A stretch of DNA of 64,000 nt, from NCBI GenBank assembly GCA_963682025.1, contig OY821520.1, forward strand, positions 131,663,437 through 131,727,436. Reading direction: 5' to 3'. The DNA comes from Cordilura impudica (taxonomy: Eukaryota; Arthropoda; Insecta; Diptera; Scathophagidae). Positions within the stretch are counted from its first letter, which is position 1. Each line of letters starts with the position of its first letter. Of this stretch, positions 20,806 through 33,059 are shown one piece after another. The position numbers were made by a program, and so were the translations under genes. The notes under the pieces are model-generated. The model ran no database searches. It had not been told where the DNA came from and worked only from the letters and a program-made list of their open reading frames with translations.

Positions 20806-21614
20806 ACAAGTAAGAAAATTATAGTCGGTCGAGACCGACTATATGATACCCTTTACCATGCGTTTAGAGACCCTGTCTCTAGGCCCAACTAACTGGAAAT
20901 AGAAAATAAGCATAAATCAAATTTGAGTGGGATTTTTATTAAATTTTTTTTTCTGCAGATATGAAAAAGTTCATATCGGATACTATAGCTATATGGGGAC
21001 TAGGCCCAAAAATGGAACGATCCTGACTATGTTTGGTAAAGTTTCTTGTATTTTTCAAAAATATATACAAACAAAATTTGAGAAGAATCAGTGCAATATT
21101 TTTGTTTTTTCATAGATTTAAGTGAAGATCGGGAAGCAGCTCTATATGGGGTCAAAGGGATCATTTTTGGACTACTCATTAATGGATGTAATGAACGCAT
21201 ACAAACCCAATTTGAGTAAGATCTATATGACAATTTGGATCTTATGGCAATTTATGTCGATTTCATATGGGTAATTTGTATGGGGGCTAGGTCTGAACAT
21301 GGACCGATTCTCACCAATTTCAATAGCGTTCATCCCATGGCCGATAAAAGCTTATATACCAAATTTCATCAAAATATATTCATATTTGCGATCTGCAGTT
21401 TGATTACAAGCTTTACATGGACACACAGACGGACGGACGGACGGACGGACGGACGGACGGACGGACGGACGGACGGACATTGTTAAATCAACTCAGAAAG
21501 TGATTCTGATTCGATCGGTATAATTAAAGATGGGTCTAGGTCAAATATTTTTGGTTGTTACAAACAGCAGCACAAAGTCATTATACCCAAACCACATAGT
21601 GGTATAGGGTATAA
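20806..21614 (+). repeat. complete DINE/mini-me-like repeat
   Basis: It begins AACAAGTAAGAAAATTATAG, followed at once by the palindrome AGTCGGTCGAGACCGACT. It carries a pure GGAC microsatellite at 21430-21478 and ends with AAAGTCATTATACCCAAACC and ACATAGTGGTATAGGG. The same unit occurs inverted at 42823-43598 and truncated at 63167-63620. A subterminal palindrome, an internal GTCY array and a 3' hairpin suit Helentron-associated elements. There is no coding sequence. Confidence 0.65.
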
Positions 21615-21825
21615 AAACAACTTTGCTTAATAAAATCTAAGACGCAATGCTGTTTGTTTGTATGCTTTAAAAGAAAAGAAAGTGATAAATTCGTTAGCGT
21701 TATTTCGAAACAGATGCATTCAAAGATCATATGGGCCAACGTTGCATTTTTTATGCTCGCAACTGTACATACGGATATATTTGTAATATATCGGTTTAAC
21801 AGAAGATGAGTCCAGTTACAAGCAT

Positions 21826-21864
21826 CATTATACCATCACCACGTAGTGGTAGAGGGTATAAAAA
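21826..21864 (+). repeat. isolated DINE-like 3' terminus
   Basis: A short block with CATTATACCATCACCACGTA and GTGGTAGAGGGTATAAAAAG repeats the terminal hairpin of the DINE-like copies. Confidence 0.5.
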
Positions 21865-22685
21865 GTTATAAAATATTTACGACATTAAGCCCTAAAAGTA
21901 ATATATATTTCTTTACTGCTTCAAGTTACATGTTAACTTAAGAGACCTTAACGGAAATGCTCATAAGATACAAAATAACCATATTAATATGTATTGTGCC
22001 TTAAAACTTCATAGACAAAAAAGGCCACAAATAAGGTTGAGAACAAAATAAATTTAGAAATCCCATACGGACACCCATTAAAAATTGAAAACAATATCAT
22101 GAAAATTATAATTATGAATAAATCTTGTAAGCAAGATACAATAACAGATACACGTTATTGTTTATGAACATAAATTTGTATAATAGGGTGGCCCTTAATA
22201 AAAAAAGTGTTAAAACTCTCGGTCGCAGCCCCTAGAAATATGCGTATAACAAAAAAAGTGAGAAAAACAAAGTTTTGGGCCAATCAAAAGACATTTAGAG
22301 GCGTTTCAATGCGATTGAAAATTTCAAGTGTGTTTATATGGGGAAAATATGACTTTTTTTTTTCAGATTTTACGAAAATTTCTTTCTACAGTTTAATTTT
22401 TCCGACAAACTGTTACATAATTCGGGGTCAGTACTAAATTATCTTTTCAAAAAGCTATAAAACTTCAAAATCGAATAAAAAGTTGTCAAGAAATAGCAAA
22501 TGCCCCAGACCACTTTTGGGCAAAAAAAAAGCTAGTTCTTCAAATTTGATGGATTTTTTTCAACTTTAAGAAATTGATTAAAGCCATAATTATGAATGCT
22601 CTCTGTACTTATAAATAATCAGATATGAAGTATTGTTTTATTACCACGTTGTTAACCTATTCCGCACTGAGACCGAATGTGGGAA
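21865..22685. other. no gene seen
   Basis: AT-rich. An open frame at 22207-22437 is short and has no domain. TAGGGTGGCCC at ~22184 looks like a transposon end, but I found no partner. Confidence 0.5.
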
Positions 22686-22689
22686 ATTT

Positions 22690-23925
22690 TTTTGATAAAA
22701 TTTTGAAAACTCGTTTTTCAAGTTTTATAAAATTTTCTTAAACAAAATTTAAAAACATGAATCTGGCTTTTTAACGTTTTGTTAAATATATGCTAGAGTT
22801 TAAGTGTGTGAATTTTTGAGTAAATTCCTCTGCCAGAATTTTTTATACAAATAATTTTTTTTGCGGATTTCGAGTAAATTAAGTTTGTTGTGAAATATTT
22901 AGTAATTCAATGTTATATTTTAATGTTATATTTTATCTTAATAGGCCAGGGTTTGGACTTAGAGTCGCATATGACCCCAAGCTAATGAAATACAATTTAT
23001 TAAAAAAAATCAACTATTTTGCAAGTGCTGTCGAATTTTTAAATGTGACGCTTAAAATATAATAACCAAATGTGCAAGTCTTACATGCAAAAAATTTGGA
23101 ATAAACCGAACAACGCTGACCCATTCCTTGCCGAGACCAAACTATGAATTTCGGCATATTTAAATATATTAATTGTTCTAGTACACTTGATGAAACCCTT
23201 GCTATGGGTTGGGAAGTAAAATTGTGCTATATATTATGAAAACTTACCCCTTAGTGCTCTTTGGGTTAAAATGATCCAAAATTTGCAAAATATTTGAATT
23301 TTTTGACTTAATCATCTAGTACTAGTTTGGGGTCATTTTTGGCGCCAAGTCCAAATGGGTTAATGACGTCAAATTATAAAATCGTCATAATCATCAAATC
23401 ATAAAAATCGGTAAATTATAACACTTTTTTATTTTCCAACCATAGTAAGGGTTTCATTTAGTTTTCTAGAACAATTAATTTTTTTTTAAATATGCCAAAA
23501 TACGAAGTTTGGTATCGGCAAGGGATGGTTTAGCGTTGTTCGATTTATTCCAAGTTTTTAACATGGAAGACTTGCACACTTGGTTATTATATTTTAAGCG
23601 TCACATTTAAAAATGCAACAGCACTTACAAAATATTTGAATTTTTTGAATAAATTATCTTTCAATAGCTTGGGGTCACATGTGACTGAGTATTTCACAAA
23701 AAACTTAATTTTCTTGAAATCTGAAAAAAAAAATTCTTTGTAGAAAAAAATTCTGGCAGAGGAATTTACTTAAAAATTCACACCAAATGAGACCAAAAAT
23801 AAAAAAAAATTTTTTGATAAAATTTTGAAAACTCCTTTTTTAAATTTTAAAAAATTTTCTTACACAAAATTTCAAAAAATGGATCTGGCACTTTAAAGTT
23901 TTGTGAAATATATGCTAGAGATATA
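22690..23925. repeat. long inverted-repeat (foldback-like) element
   Basis: Two arms, about 22840-23220 and 23440-23795, are inverted copies. The block CAAACTATGAATTTCGGCAT pairs with ATGCCAAAATACGAAGTTTG, and CAAATGTGCAAGTCTTACAT with ATGGAAGACTTGCACACTTG. Outside the arms, 22690-22800 and 23800-23925 are direct copies (GATAAAATTTTGAAAACTC, then TATATGCTAGAG). The (ATAAT)n array starts at the end of the second direct copy. No ORF. Confidence 0.65.
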
Positions 23926-25728
23926 ATATAATATAATATAATATAATATAATATAATATAATATAATATAATATAATATAATATAATATAATATAATATA
24001 ATATAATATAATATAATATAATATAATATAATATAATATAATATAATATAATATAATATAATATAATATAATATAATATAATATAATATAATATAATATA
24101 ATATAATATAATATAATATAATATAATATAATATAATATAATATAATATAATATAATATAATATAATATAATATAATATAATATAATATAATATAATATA
24201 ATATAATATAATATAATATAATATAATATAATATAATATAATATAATATAATATAATATAATATAATATAATATAATATAATATAATATAATATAATATA
24301 ATATAATATAATATAATATAATATAATATAATATAATATAATATAATATAATATAATATAATATAATATAATATAATATAATATAATATAATATAATATA
24401 ATATAATATAATATAATATAATATAATATAATATAATATAATATAATATAATATAATATAATATAATATAATATAATATAATATAATATAATATAATATA
24501 ATATAATATAATATAATATAATATAATATAATATAATATAATATAATATAATATAATATAATATAATATAATATAATATAATATAATATAATATAATATA
24601 ATATAATATAATATAATATAATATAATATAATATAATATAATATAATATAATATAATATAATATAATATAATATAATATAATATAATATAATATAATATA
24701 ATATAATATAATATAATATAATATAATATAATATAATATAATATAATATAATATAATATAATATAATATAATATAATATAATATAATATAATATAATATA
24801 ATATAATATAATATAATATAATATAATATAATATAATATAATATAATATAATATAATATAATATAATATAATATAATATAATATAATATAATATAATATA
24901 ATATAATATAATATAATATAATATAATATAATATAATATAATATAATATAATATAATATAATATAATATAATATAATATAATATAATATAATATAATATA
25001 ATATAATATAATATAATATAATATAATATAATATAATATAATATAATATAATATAATATAATATAATATAATATAATATAATATAATATAATATAATATA
25101 ATATAATATAATATAATATAATATAATATAATATAATATAATATAATATAATATAATATAATATAATATAATATAATATAATATAATATAATATAATATA
25201 ATATAATATAATATAATATAATATAATATAATATAATATAATATAATATAATATAATATAATATAATATAATATAATATAATATAATATAATATAATATA
25301 ATATAATATAATATAATATAATATAATATAATATAATATAATATAATATAATATAATATAATATAATATAATATAATATAATATAATATAATATAATATA
25401 ATATAATATAATATAATATAATATAATATAATATAATATAATATAATATAATATAATATAATATAATATAATATAATATAATATAATATAATATAATATA
25501 ATATAATATAATATAATATAATATAATATAATATAATATAATATAATATAATATAATATAATATAATATAATATAATATAATATAATATAATATAATATA
25601 ATATAATATAATATAATATAATATAATATAATATAATATAATATAATATAATATAATATAATATAATATAATATAATATAATATAATATAATATAATATA
25701 ATATAATAAAATATAATATAATATTATA
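23921..25728 (+). repeat. (ATAAT)n pentanucleotide array, ~1.8 kb
   Basis: From 23921 to about 25706 the sequence is an unbroken pentanucleotide repeat, about 357 copies without a single variant that I can see. Only the last ~20 bp carry a slip (ATAATAAAAT). It begins at TATATGCTAGAG, the end of the neighbouring repeat. The 656-codon open frame across it (repeating ILYYI) is a by-product of the array having no stop in that frame. Confidence 0.95.
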
Positions 25729-25835
25729 CTATTTGTATGGAGGCAAAAAAATCGCTCAAGTGACAAGGAAAATCGTATTCCAGGAATCAAAATAAGAAAT
25801 TTTGCCCAAGGAACCATACCGAATTCTGATGTCCC

Positions 25836-26010
25836 GACTTTTGACCTGTCTGGCTGTCTGTCTGTCTGCCATAGAGCAACCCCATTCCCCCTGATGCAAT
25901 TGATCTGAAACTTGGCCCATAGTCTTGTTGTGACAACAGATTAATTTTAGGGTAGTCACGCAGAGTCGCGCATAGTCACGGAGTGATCTAAAAGTTATTT
26001 ACTCTCATCC
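25836..26010 (-). repeat. inverted partial copy of the GTGACTGTGCGTGAC array
   Basis: CTGTCTGTCTGTCTGCC, then ATCTGAAACTTGGCCCAT, TTAATTTTAGGGTAGTCACG and AGTCACGGAGTGATCT are the complements of the last unit of the array at 18540-19095. Confidence 0.6.
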
Positions 26011-26317
26011 GATCGATCTTTTTGAATAACATAACATAGCCAAGGCGTATGATTATTATTTATTAGCAGAGTAGAAGATACGTATACGTATGAGTGTTAA
26101 TTTTAATATTAAATCAGACATAGTCAGCCCAATTCGGAACAAAAATGGTGATTTTTTGAGTTTCAGGGGGTGTGCCGCTGACATGGGTGGGTCGGCCCTG
26201 CAAAGTTAGGGGGGTCAATCATACATTTGGATTCGATTCGGGACGTCAGAGTTCGTTTTAGAAATATGGTTCCTCCACTTGGGCGATTTTTAAATCGATC
26301 CGCCCTTATATATATAC
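26011..26317. other. no gene seen
   Basis: Moderately GC-rich island around 26160-26230 (GGTGGGTCGGCCCTGC). No frame or repeat partner recognised. Confidence 0.4.
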
Positions 26318-26484
26318 ATATGTGACCTTCTCCGAGAAAAGGGACCTAGTGTGTCAAAAAACGGGTTGTTTCAAAAACGGTGGATTCTGGTACCTAAAAG
26401 GGTATAGAAACTTTAAATGCGTTTTTTTTCTCATAACTTAATTTTCACAAACTAGGTCCCTTTTCTCGGAGAAGCTCACATATA
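26318..26484. mobile_element. 167-bp inverted-repeat MITE, copy 2
   Basis: Same element as 20446-20612 in inverse orientation. The TIR core TCTCCGAGAAAAGGGACCTA is perfect on both sides here, and the interior carries GGTGGATTCTGGTACC. Confidence 0.75.
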
Positions 26485-26499
26485 TGAATATCGAATAAC

Positions 26500-26785
26500 T
26501 TTAAAAAACAACCAACCATTTGACCGTATTTCACCGTATTGCAAGTGATGTGGCTGGTCTGCCATCAAAATTCTTTGAGTTAATTGCACTTTATAAAGAA
26601 ACAAATACAACGTCTTTGGCATTGATGAACGGCATCTGGACGATCTCCCACTATCCGGTGCTTAACAAAATTCGACACTAAGCGTCGAACAGTGTTGTCT
26701 AACGGTGCTTCTTTTCCACGATCGCTACGTTGAGTTAATACACTATTTCGGCACGTCGTTTTGGTGTAAAGCGATACATGGTAAA
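26500..26785 (-). pseudogene. mariner-like transposase N-terminal (HTH) relic
   Basis: The minus strand from about 26779 reads MYRFTPKRRAEIV, then after lesions KEAPLDNTVRRLVSNFVKH and VGDRPDA. This resembles the paired helix-turn-helix head of Tc1/mariner-type transposases (RFTPxxRxEIV, then TVRRLVxKFxxTGSVxDRP). Stops and at least two frame changes are present, and nothing of the DDE domain is seen. Moderately sure. Confidence 0.5.
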
Positions 26786-27480
26786 AATTATAATGAATTG
26801 ACGTTTGAAAGCATATGTTCTTAAGTCAATCGGTTGACAAATGTCAAAGTTATTAAATGTTGCCATGCCAACATAAAAGATGGCGCCCTCTGTACATATT
26901 TATGTATGTGTGGGTTTCAGTTATTGTGTTTGCCTTTATCGAACATTGACATCAATTAAATTAATATTAAGTCGTGAATTTTATATGTATGTTTATTTAG
27001 TAGCGACGAAAATAAGTATGACGATATTTTAAAGTGTTTTTAATACTTTTTCAGACAAATAGAGAGATAAATAAAAAAAAAAAATTCAACTCAGTCATTC
27101 TTTCAATCGCTCATTCGCTCACACAAGCATAAATACAACAAATATAAAATTGTGTTGCTTGCATTACATAGAAATTACAGCTTAAATATACATACATACA
27201 CATGTATGTTTTCTTTACACCTGTACTTAAGAATTACACGTGTAATGCTTAACAGTTTAATCATTTTATTTTAATTCTTTTGTATTTACACTTGTTAACA
27301 CACATAATATATATAGTATATACTGCATTGTTACAATCTGCAACTGTTAAATGAAATTATAAAAATTTTAAATGTAAAATCATTTTGGTAGACTTTCTTA
27401 TCATAAAAAAAATATTGTAACTCCTATATTGTTATTCCTTTTCTTTTGTCAGTTTGTGGTAAGTAATATTATAGTAATTT
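26786..27480. other. no gene seen
   Basis: AT-rich. GATGGCGCCCTCTGTA near 26880 also resembles transposon-flank sequence. No frame recognised. Confidence 0.5.
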
Positions 27481-28330
27481 TACATGTTCAGTTTTTATCA
27501 AGTTTCTGAAAATACACACATCAAACACACAATGTTCTGTTCTAAAGCAGCCAACATATATTTTTATTTCCGTATCAATATGTGTGTTTCTAAATTTTGT
27601 ACGGTGCCGAACACAATCATGACTGTGTTTTGTTTTAAAATATTGTTATCTACTCGAACATTTTTCTAGGTCGAACTTTTTGTTTGGAACGCACGTAAAC
27701 TACACAGATTCGAGTGTGCTTTATTTTAAGTTCATTTTCTTTCACGTGTACTGCTAAAAAAAAACATAGCACATTCTTCAACATGTACATCTAAAAATTA
27801 AGAAATTAAAACGAATTTAAGTCATAAACAATATATAAAATTTCGCTGTTTTCTAAGTTATTACTATCTTTTTATTTATATTTTTTTTTTATATTTTTGT
27901 TATTATCCTTTTATTTTTATTTTTTTATAACTGCTAATGAATTGTTTTAGATTTTTTTAATAAATTTGGTTGAAACAATTGTTGTTGTTATTATAGGGCT
28001 GTTTCTGATTTTTCCGATCGCGAGTGGATAATTTTACGCGTTGAAGAACATGTTCTGTTTTTTTTTTAGCAGTACACGTGCAAGAAAACGAACTTTAAAT
28101 ATACCTACACTCGAATCTGTGTGGTTTATGTGTGTTCGAAACAAAATATTCGTGGTAGAAAAATGTTCGTGTAGATAACGAAATATTAAAACAAAACACG
28201 CCATAATTGTGTTCGGCACCGTACAAAATTTAGAAACACACATAAATGATATGAAAATAAAAATATGTGTTTGTTTTTCTGAGCTATGGTTGTTTATATA
28301 TATACTCGAGTTTTTTGTTCATTGTGTGTT
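27481..28330. mobile_element. foldback/MITE-like element with ~245-bp arms
   Basis: Arms 27541-27790 and 28034-28280 are inverted copies. TTTGTACGGTGCCGAACACA pairs with TGTGTTCGGCACCGTACAAA, and CACGTGTACTGCTAAAAAAA pairs with TTTTTTTAGCAGTACACGTG. The ~240-bp centre is AT-rich and non-coding. The open frames in the arms are mirror images of each other, not genes. Confidence 0.7.
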
Positions 28331-28489
28331 TTTTCTGAACTCTGGTTTTTATATACGGTAATTCTATCCATTTTTCACTGTCTGTTAAGGTCTGCTATGC
28401 TAATGCACTTATTAAGAAACTGTACCTTTTTAACGAATAGTTCTTGTATAACAAAAAGTAATCTGTTGTAAAAATGTCTCTTTAAAAAA

Positions 28490-29105
28490 AAAAGAAATAT
28501 TTTGAAAAACTTCCTTTTTCAAGAGAGAGAACTTTTTTGAGTAGAGGAAATTTTTAAAGAAAATTTAAAGACATATTTTTTAGGAAAGGTAAGTATTTAG
28601 AAAAGGTGCTTTAAAAAAAGATAAGGTACTGCTTAAGAAAGGCACTTTTTTAAGATAATATAATTTTTTAAGAAAAGGAACTTTTTTACGATAAGGTACT
28701 TTTTTCAGAAAATTTAACTTTTTAAGGAAAGGGGGGGGGGGGGGGGGGTTTTAAAAAAAGCTGATTGTATTCAGAAAAGATAGTTTTTTTTTTAAGAAAA
28801 CGTATTTCTCACGAAAAAGTACCTTTTTAAGAATAAGTAAAGTATTTTTTAAGAAAAAGTACTTTTTTAAGAAAAGATACTTTTTACAAAAATTTACTTT
28901 TTTAAAAAAATGCAATTTTTTACGAAAAGTTATTTTTTAGAAAGAGAACTTTTTAAAGAAAATTAACTTTTTTTAAGAAAATGTAAATTTTTATCTAAAA
29001 GTAGATTTTTCAAGGAAAAAAACTTTTTTTTAACAAAATGTACTTTTTGTAGAAAATGGAATTTTAAAGTAAAAGTACCTTTTTTAAGAAAAGAAAACGT
29101 TTTTC
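28490..29105 (+). repeat. degenerate GTAC minisatellite, block 1
   Basis: Many imperfect units of ~17-20 bp built on AAGAAAAGGTACTTTTTT, with substitutions and length changes in nearly every unit. The unit is itself near-palindromic around GTAC. It continues after the RTE element at 32395, so the RTE landed in it. It contains a run of 18 G at 28731-28748. Confidence 0.8.
28731..28748 (+). repeat. poly-G run (18 G)
   Basis: Uninterrupted G18 inside an otherwise very AT-rich minisatellite. Such runs are prone to sequencing length error and could form a quadruplex. Confidence 0.95.
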
Positions 29106-32100
29106 TTCTTCTTCTTCTTTATTTGCCTATTCGATTTTCGAATGTTAGTGACCAATACAATTACATTTCAATAAATTCATAGGGTTTTTAAAATTTCAGC
29201 ATAACCGTCTCTATTTCTCGCCTCGCTTAAAAGATTTCCTACATCTCGGATACCAGTCCACGCCTGAATATTTTGAAGCCATGTTGTTTCCTTTCTGCCT
29301 CTAGTGGGTATTCCTTCAATATGTGCTCTCGTAATAACTTGTAGCATCTTATATTTTGGGTTTCTCATAATATGGCCTAAATATGCTGTCTTTCGTCTCT
29401 TTATAGTGGGGACAAGTTCTCTTACGCGGTGAACTTTTCTTAAAACTTCGCTATTCGATATAAAATGGGTCCATGGTATTTTGAGTATCCTTCGATAAAT
29501 CCACATTTCGAAGGCCTCCAGTCTCTTTATGTCCACTGCTTTAATGGTCCATGCCTCCATCGCATTTAGCAGGACTGACCATACATATGACTTGATAAAT
29601 CTCTTGCCATTTCGGTATCTTATTTCATTTGAACCATCCCGTTTGTCATTCACCGTAACGCCGTGATATTTAAAACTATGTACTATGTCGACGTAGGAGT
29701 CTTGTATTTTTAAGCTGATTATGTTGTGGTTATTTTTTCTGCTAATGATCATGTATTTTGTTTTTCGTATATTAATCTTCAGACCGTATGCTTCACTGTA
29801 TGTCGTCAATTTGTCCACTAGATCTTGAAGTCCCGACATACTATCAGCTAGTAAGGTAGTGTCATCAGCATATCTAATGTTGTTAAGAAATGTGCCGTTT
29901 ATATATATGCCTTTTCGAACGTTGCTGATTGATTCATGAAAAATTTTTTCCGAGTAGATATTGAATAATAATGGAGACAATATACAGCCTTGTCTGACTC
30001 CTCTGGAAATTATTATATTTTCCGTTAGCTCACCGTTGATATCTAATTGCGCTGTTTGATGCCAATACAGGCTCCTAATGCATCTAATTTCCTTGTCGTC
30101 TATACCTATGGACATAAGAATTTCCATCATTTTATCATGTCGCACTGTGTCGAAAGCTTTTTCGTAATCAATAAAGCACAAGAAAACATCCTTCTGTACA
30201 TTTCTGCATTTCTGAACCAATATCTGTTTAGAAAATAGATCTTCGCGGGTGCCCATTCCTTCTTTAAAGCCAAACTGAGATGCGCCCATTGCATTCTCGC
30301 ATTTTTCATAAACTCTGGAGTGAATTATTCTGAGGAATATTTTTAGGACATGGCTCATTAGGCTAATAAGCCTATAATCATTACAATATTTTGGGTGTTT
30401 TTTCTTAGGAATGGTTATAAATGTTGATCTAAGCCAATCTTGTGGGTATTGACCCGTATCATAGATGTAGTTAAACAAATCTATTAATAGTTGGATATTG
30501 TCGTCGTCTATCAACTTCAGTATTTCAGAAGGAATTTCATCAGGACCACAGGCTTTTTTGTCTCTTATAGACCTTACTGCAGATTCCACCTCCGTTTTAG
30601 TGATAAAAGATCCAGTTAGTGGTTGTTGTATCTGCGCTTCATAATTTGATCGGGTTCTATCAGTAAACATTTGTCTAATATATTCAGTCCATATAGTCTT
30701 CTTTTCTGTAATATCGAAAACAGCTTCGTTGTTGTTGTTGTATAGCACAACTGTGGTTGATTTGCGGTATATCCCTGCGGCTTCTTTCAGTTTTTTGTGG
30801 AGATTAAAGTCGCCATGCAAGTATTGTAATCCTTCGATCTCCTGGCATTGTCTATTCAGGTGTTCGTTCTTTGCTATCCGTATTGCCGTTTGAATCTCCC
30901 TATTTAATTCATAATATAGCTCATAATTTGAGTTTTTGTATTTGGTACGTTCTTTCATTAGTTCTAATATTTCCATTGTCATCCATTCTTTTATTTGAGC
31001 TCTTTCGCTGTTTCCTAGTGTATTGTCTGCTATTGATTTTAATGTGTTTTTAACAGAACTCCATACATTTTCAGTCTCGTCTCTACTAACGTTATTTAGT
31101 TCTCGATTTATTCGCTCCTTTACATTTGTTCGAATAGCGGGTACTTCGAGTTTTCCCATATCTAGTTTCCTGCGTACTTTTCTCCTTTTGGTTAAGGAGA
31201 GTTTTAGGTACAAGTTTGCCATTAGGAGATTGTGGTCCGATGGTACGTCCGCCACTGGGTACGTTGAAGTTTTTGCTATAGTTGAGCAATAGCGTTTATT
31301 TATAATTATGTAATCAATTTGGTTCCTCACAATGTTACCTCTTCTATCCTGTGGGGATTTCCATGTATAGAGTCGTCTTGGCGGAAGGCAGAACAGTGTG
31401 CTAGTTATTGTCATTTTGTATTTCTGACAGAATTGGATTAGTCTGTCGCCTCTTTCATTTCTTTCTCCTAATCCGTAATTTCCTGTTGTACCAGATACTT
31501 TATCTTCTCCTACTTTTGCGTTGAAATCTCCTTGAATGATGGTTATCTCGTGAGGTTTAGTCATTTTCATAACATCTTTAATTTCATCATAAAAAACTTC
31601 AATTTCTTCGTTACTTTTATGAGCAGTGGGTGCATATATTTGAATAGTATTTATATTTATTGGTCTGGCGTCTAGCTTTATAAGCATGACTCTATCTGAT
31701 TTTGGGATAAATCCGGATACGCATTTCGCTATGTTATTTTTTACAATAATTCAAACGCCATTTCTGTGGTTATTGTTAAGGTTGCCTGAATAGTGCATTT
31801 TCGTTATTTTGGGAAGCAAATTCTCCACTATCTGGCCACCACGTTTCACTTACACCGAGTATGTCAATTTTGAGCCTGTTCATTTCGGCTATGGTATTAG
31901 CTAGTTTTCCAGCATCATAAAGACTTCGTACATTCCATGTACCGATGTTGGGTTTTTGTTTTGTTTTACCTCCGGGGATTCTTAGCACCCTCGTGTTTCA
32001 GGAGATTGAGGGCCGTACGTTATTGCTATTGTTCATTGTATGGTTTTCAAGGGACATTACTACGGTGGTTTCCCGTTGCCTTCTGAAGGGTTTATAGTTT

Positions 32101-32390
32101 TCCTTCTGTGTATCCAGCCGCTCCTCTGGAGTACAGACGCTGTTTGCTGCTGCCCAATGTGAGACAGAGGCAGCGGTGGGGTGGTTGGTTCATTCGCCTT
32201 AGATGTAATACATCAATCACTTCTTCGCCGTTGACTTTCCACGTTGCTCACATTAGCTAGTATTTTAATGGTTGTTATAATACCATTGCCCGGTGTCCAC
32301 CTGCCCCGAAGGGTTGGAGGTCGTGAGTCTTCTTAGCTGTTTACAAGAACAGGGATTGGTTCTGGACTTTACCAATTACCAACAACAACA
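29106..32390 (-). mobile_element. RTE-clade LINE, near full length
   Basis: Minus-strand element with one long EN-RT frame, a GAA-repeat 3' tail (29100-29120, complement CTTCTTCTTCTTCTT) and a 5' leader of ~400 bp that ends near AACAACAACAACTCTG. GTAC minisatellite lies on both sides, so it is an insertion into that array. Confidence 0.85.
29177..31988 (-). pseudogene. RTE endonuclease-reverse transcriptase, one frameshift plus stop
   Basis: Endonuclease and reverse transcriptase for target-primed integration. From 31988 the EN starts GTWNVRSLYDAGKLANTIAE and ILGVSETWW. A frame change and a stop fall near 31690-31790, and then an open frame of 836 codons runs from 31687 to 29177. It contains GDFNAKVG (residue ~53), the EN motif SDHNLL (~150), KKACGPDEIPSEILK, GVRQGCILSPLLFNIYSE and the catalytic YADD (RYADDTTLLAD, about residue 600). 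It ends with the RTE-type C-terminus (TAYLGHIMRNPKYKML). The 836-codon frame is fully open, so the copy is young. Repair of the 5' lesion would be needed for activity. Confidence 0.9.
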
Positions 32391-32394
32391 ACTC

Positions 32395-32955
32395 TGTTTT
32401 TCAAAAAAGCTAATTATTTTTAGAATAGATATTTTTTTTTTAAGCTAAATTACGTCTTAATAAAAGGTACTTTTTTAGGAAAAGGTATTTTTTTTAAGAA
32501 TATTCACTTTTTTAAGAAAAAGTACCTTATCTAAGAAGAGCTGCTTTGTTCAGAAAAGGCATTTTTATAAGAAAAGGTATTTATGGGAGAAAATTAAGTT
32601 TTCTTTTTAAAGAAAATGTACTTTTTTAAGAAAAGGTACTTTTTAAAGAAAATTCACTTTTATAAATAAAATAATCTGTTTTAAGAAGTCCTACTTTTTT
32701 AAGAAAATTCACTTTTTTGAGAAACGGTTCTTTTTTAAGGAAAGGTACTTTTTGTAAAGAAAACAGTTTTAAAAAATTTACTATTTTAAGAAAAGTGCTA
32801 TTTTAAGAAAGGTGCTTTGGTAAAACAGGCAATTTTTTAACAAAAAAAACATTTTTTTAAGAAAACATACTTTTTTAAGAGAGGGAACTTTTTAAGAAAA
32901 GGTACTTTTTAAGAAAATTGAACTTTTTATGTTAAGGCACCTTTTTGGGGAAAAG
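32395..32955 (+). repeat. degenerate GTAC minisatellite, block 2
   Basis: Continuation of block 1 beyond the RTE, same orientation (TTTTTTAAGAAAAGGTACTT). Confidence 0.8.
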
Positions 32956-33059
32956 GATTTAAATAAAAACAGTAGCAAATATTTGAAACCGTGAAAATAT
33001 CCCACAAACTCTTTTCCATGTGGAATTTCAACCCGGCGACATTCAGTTAGAAAAAAAAA

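Noticed and set aside
23847..25817. 656-codon open frame repeating ILYYI
   Set aside because: It is the translation of the (ATAAT)n array, which lacks stops in this frame. No start context, no other domain.
27484..28243. Frames sharing MCVSKFCTVPNTIM on both strands
   Set aside because: They are mirror products of the inverted-repeat arms.
29177..29185. Host gene resembling craniofacial development protein 2
   Set aside because: Such database names derive from RTE endonuclease sequences; the full EN-RT layout here shows it is a retrotransposon.
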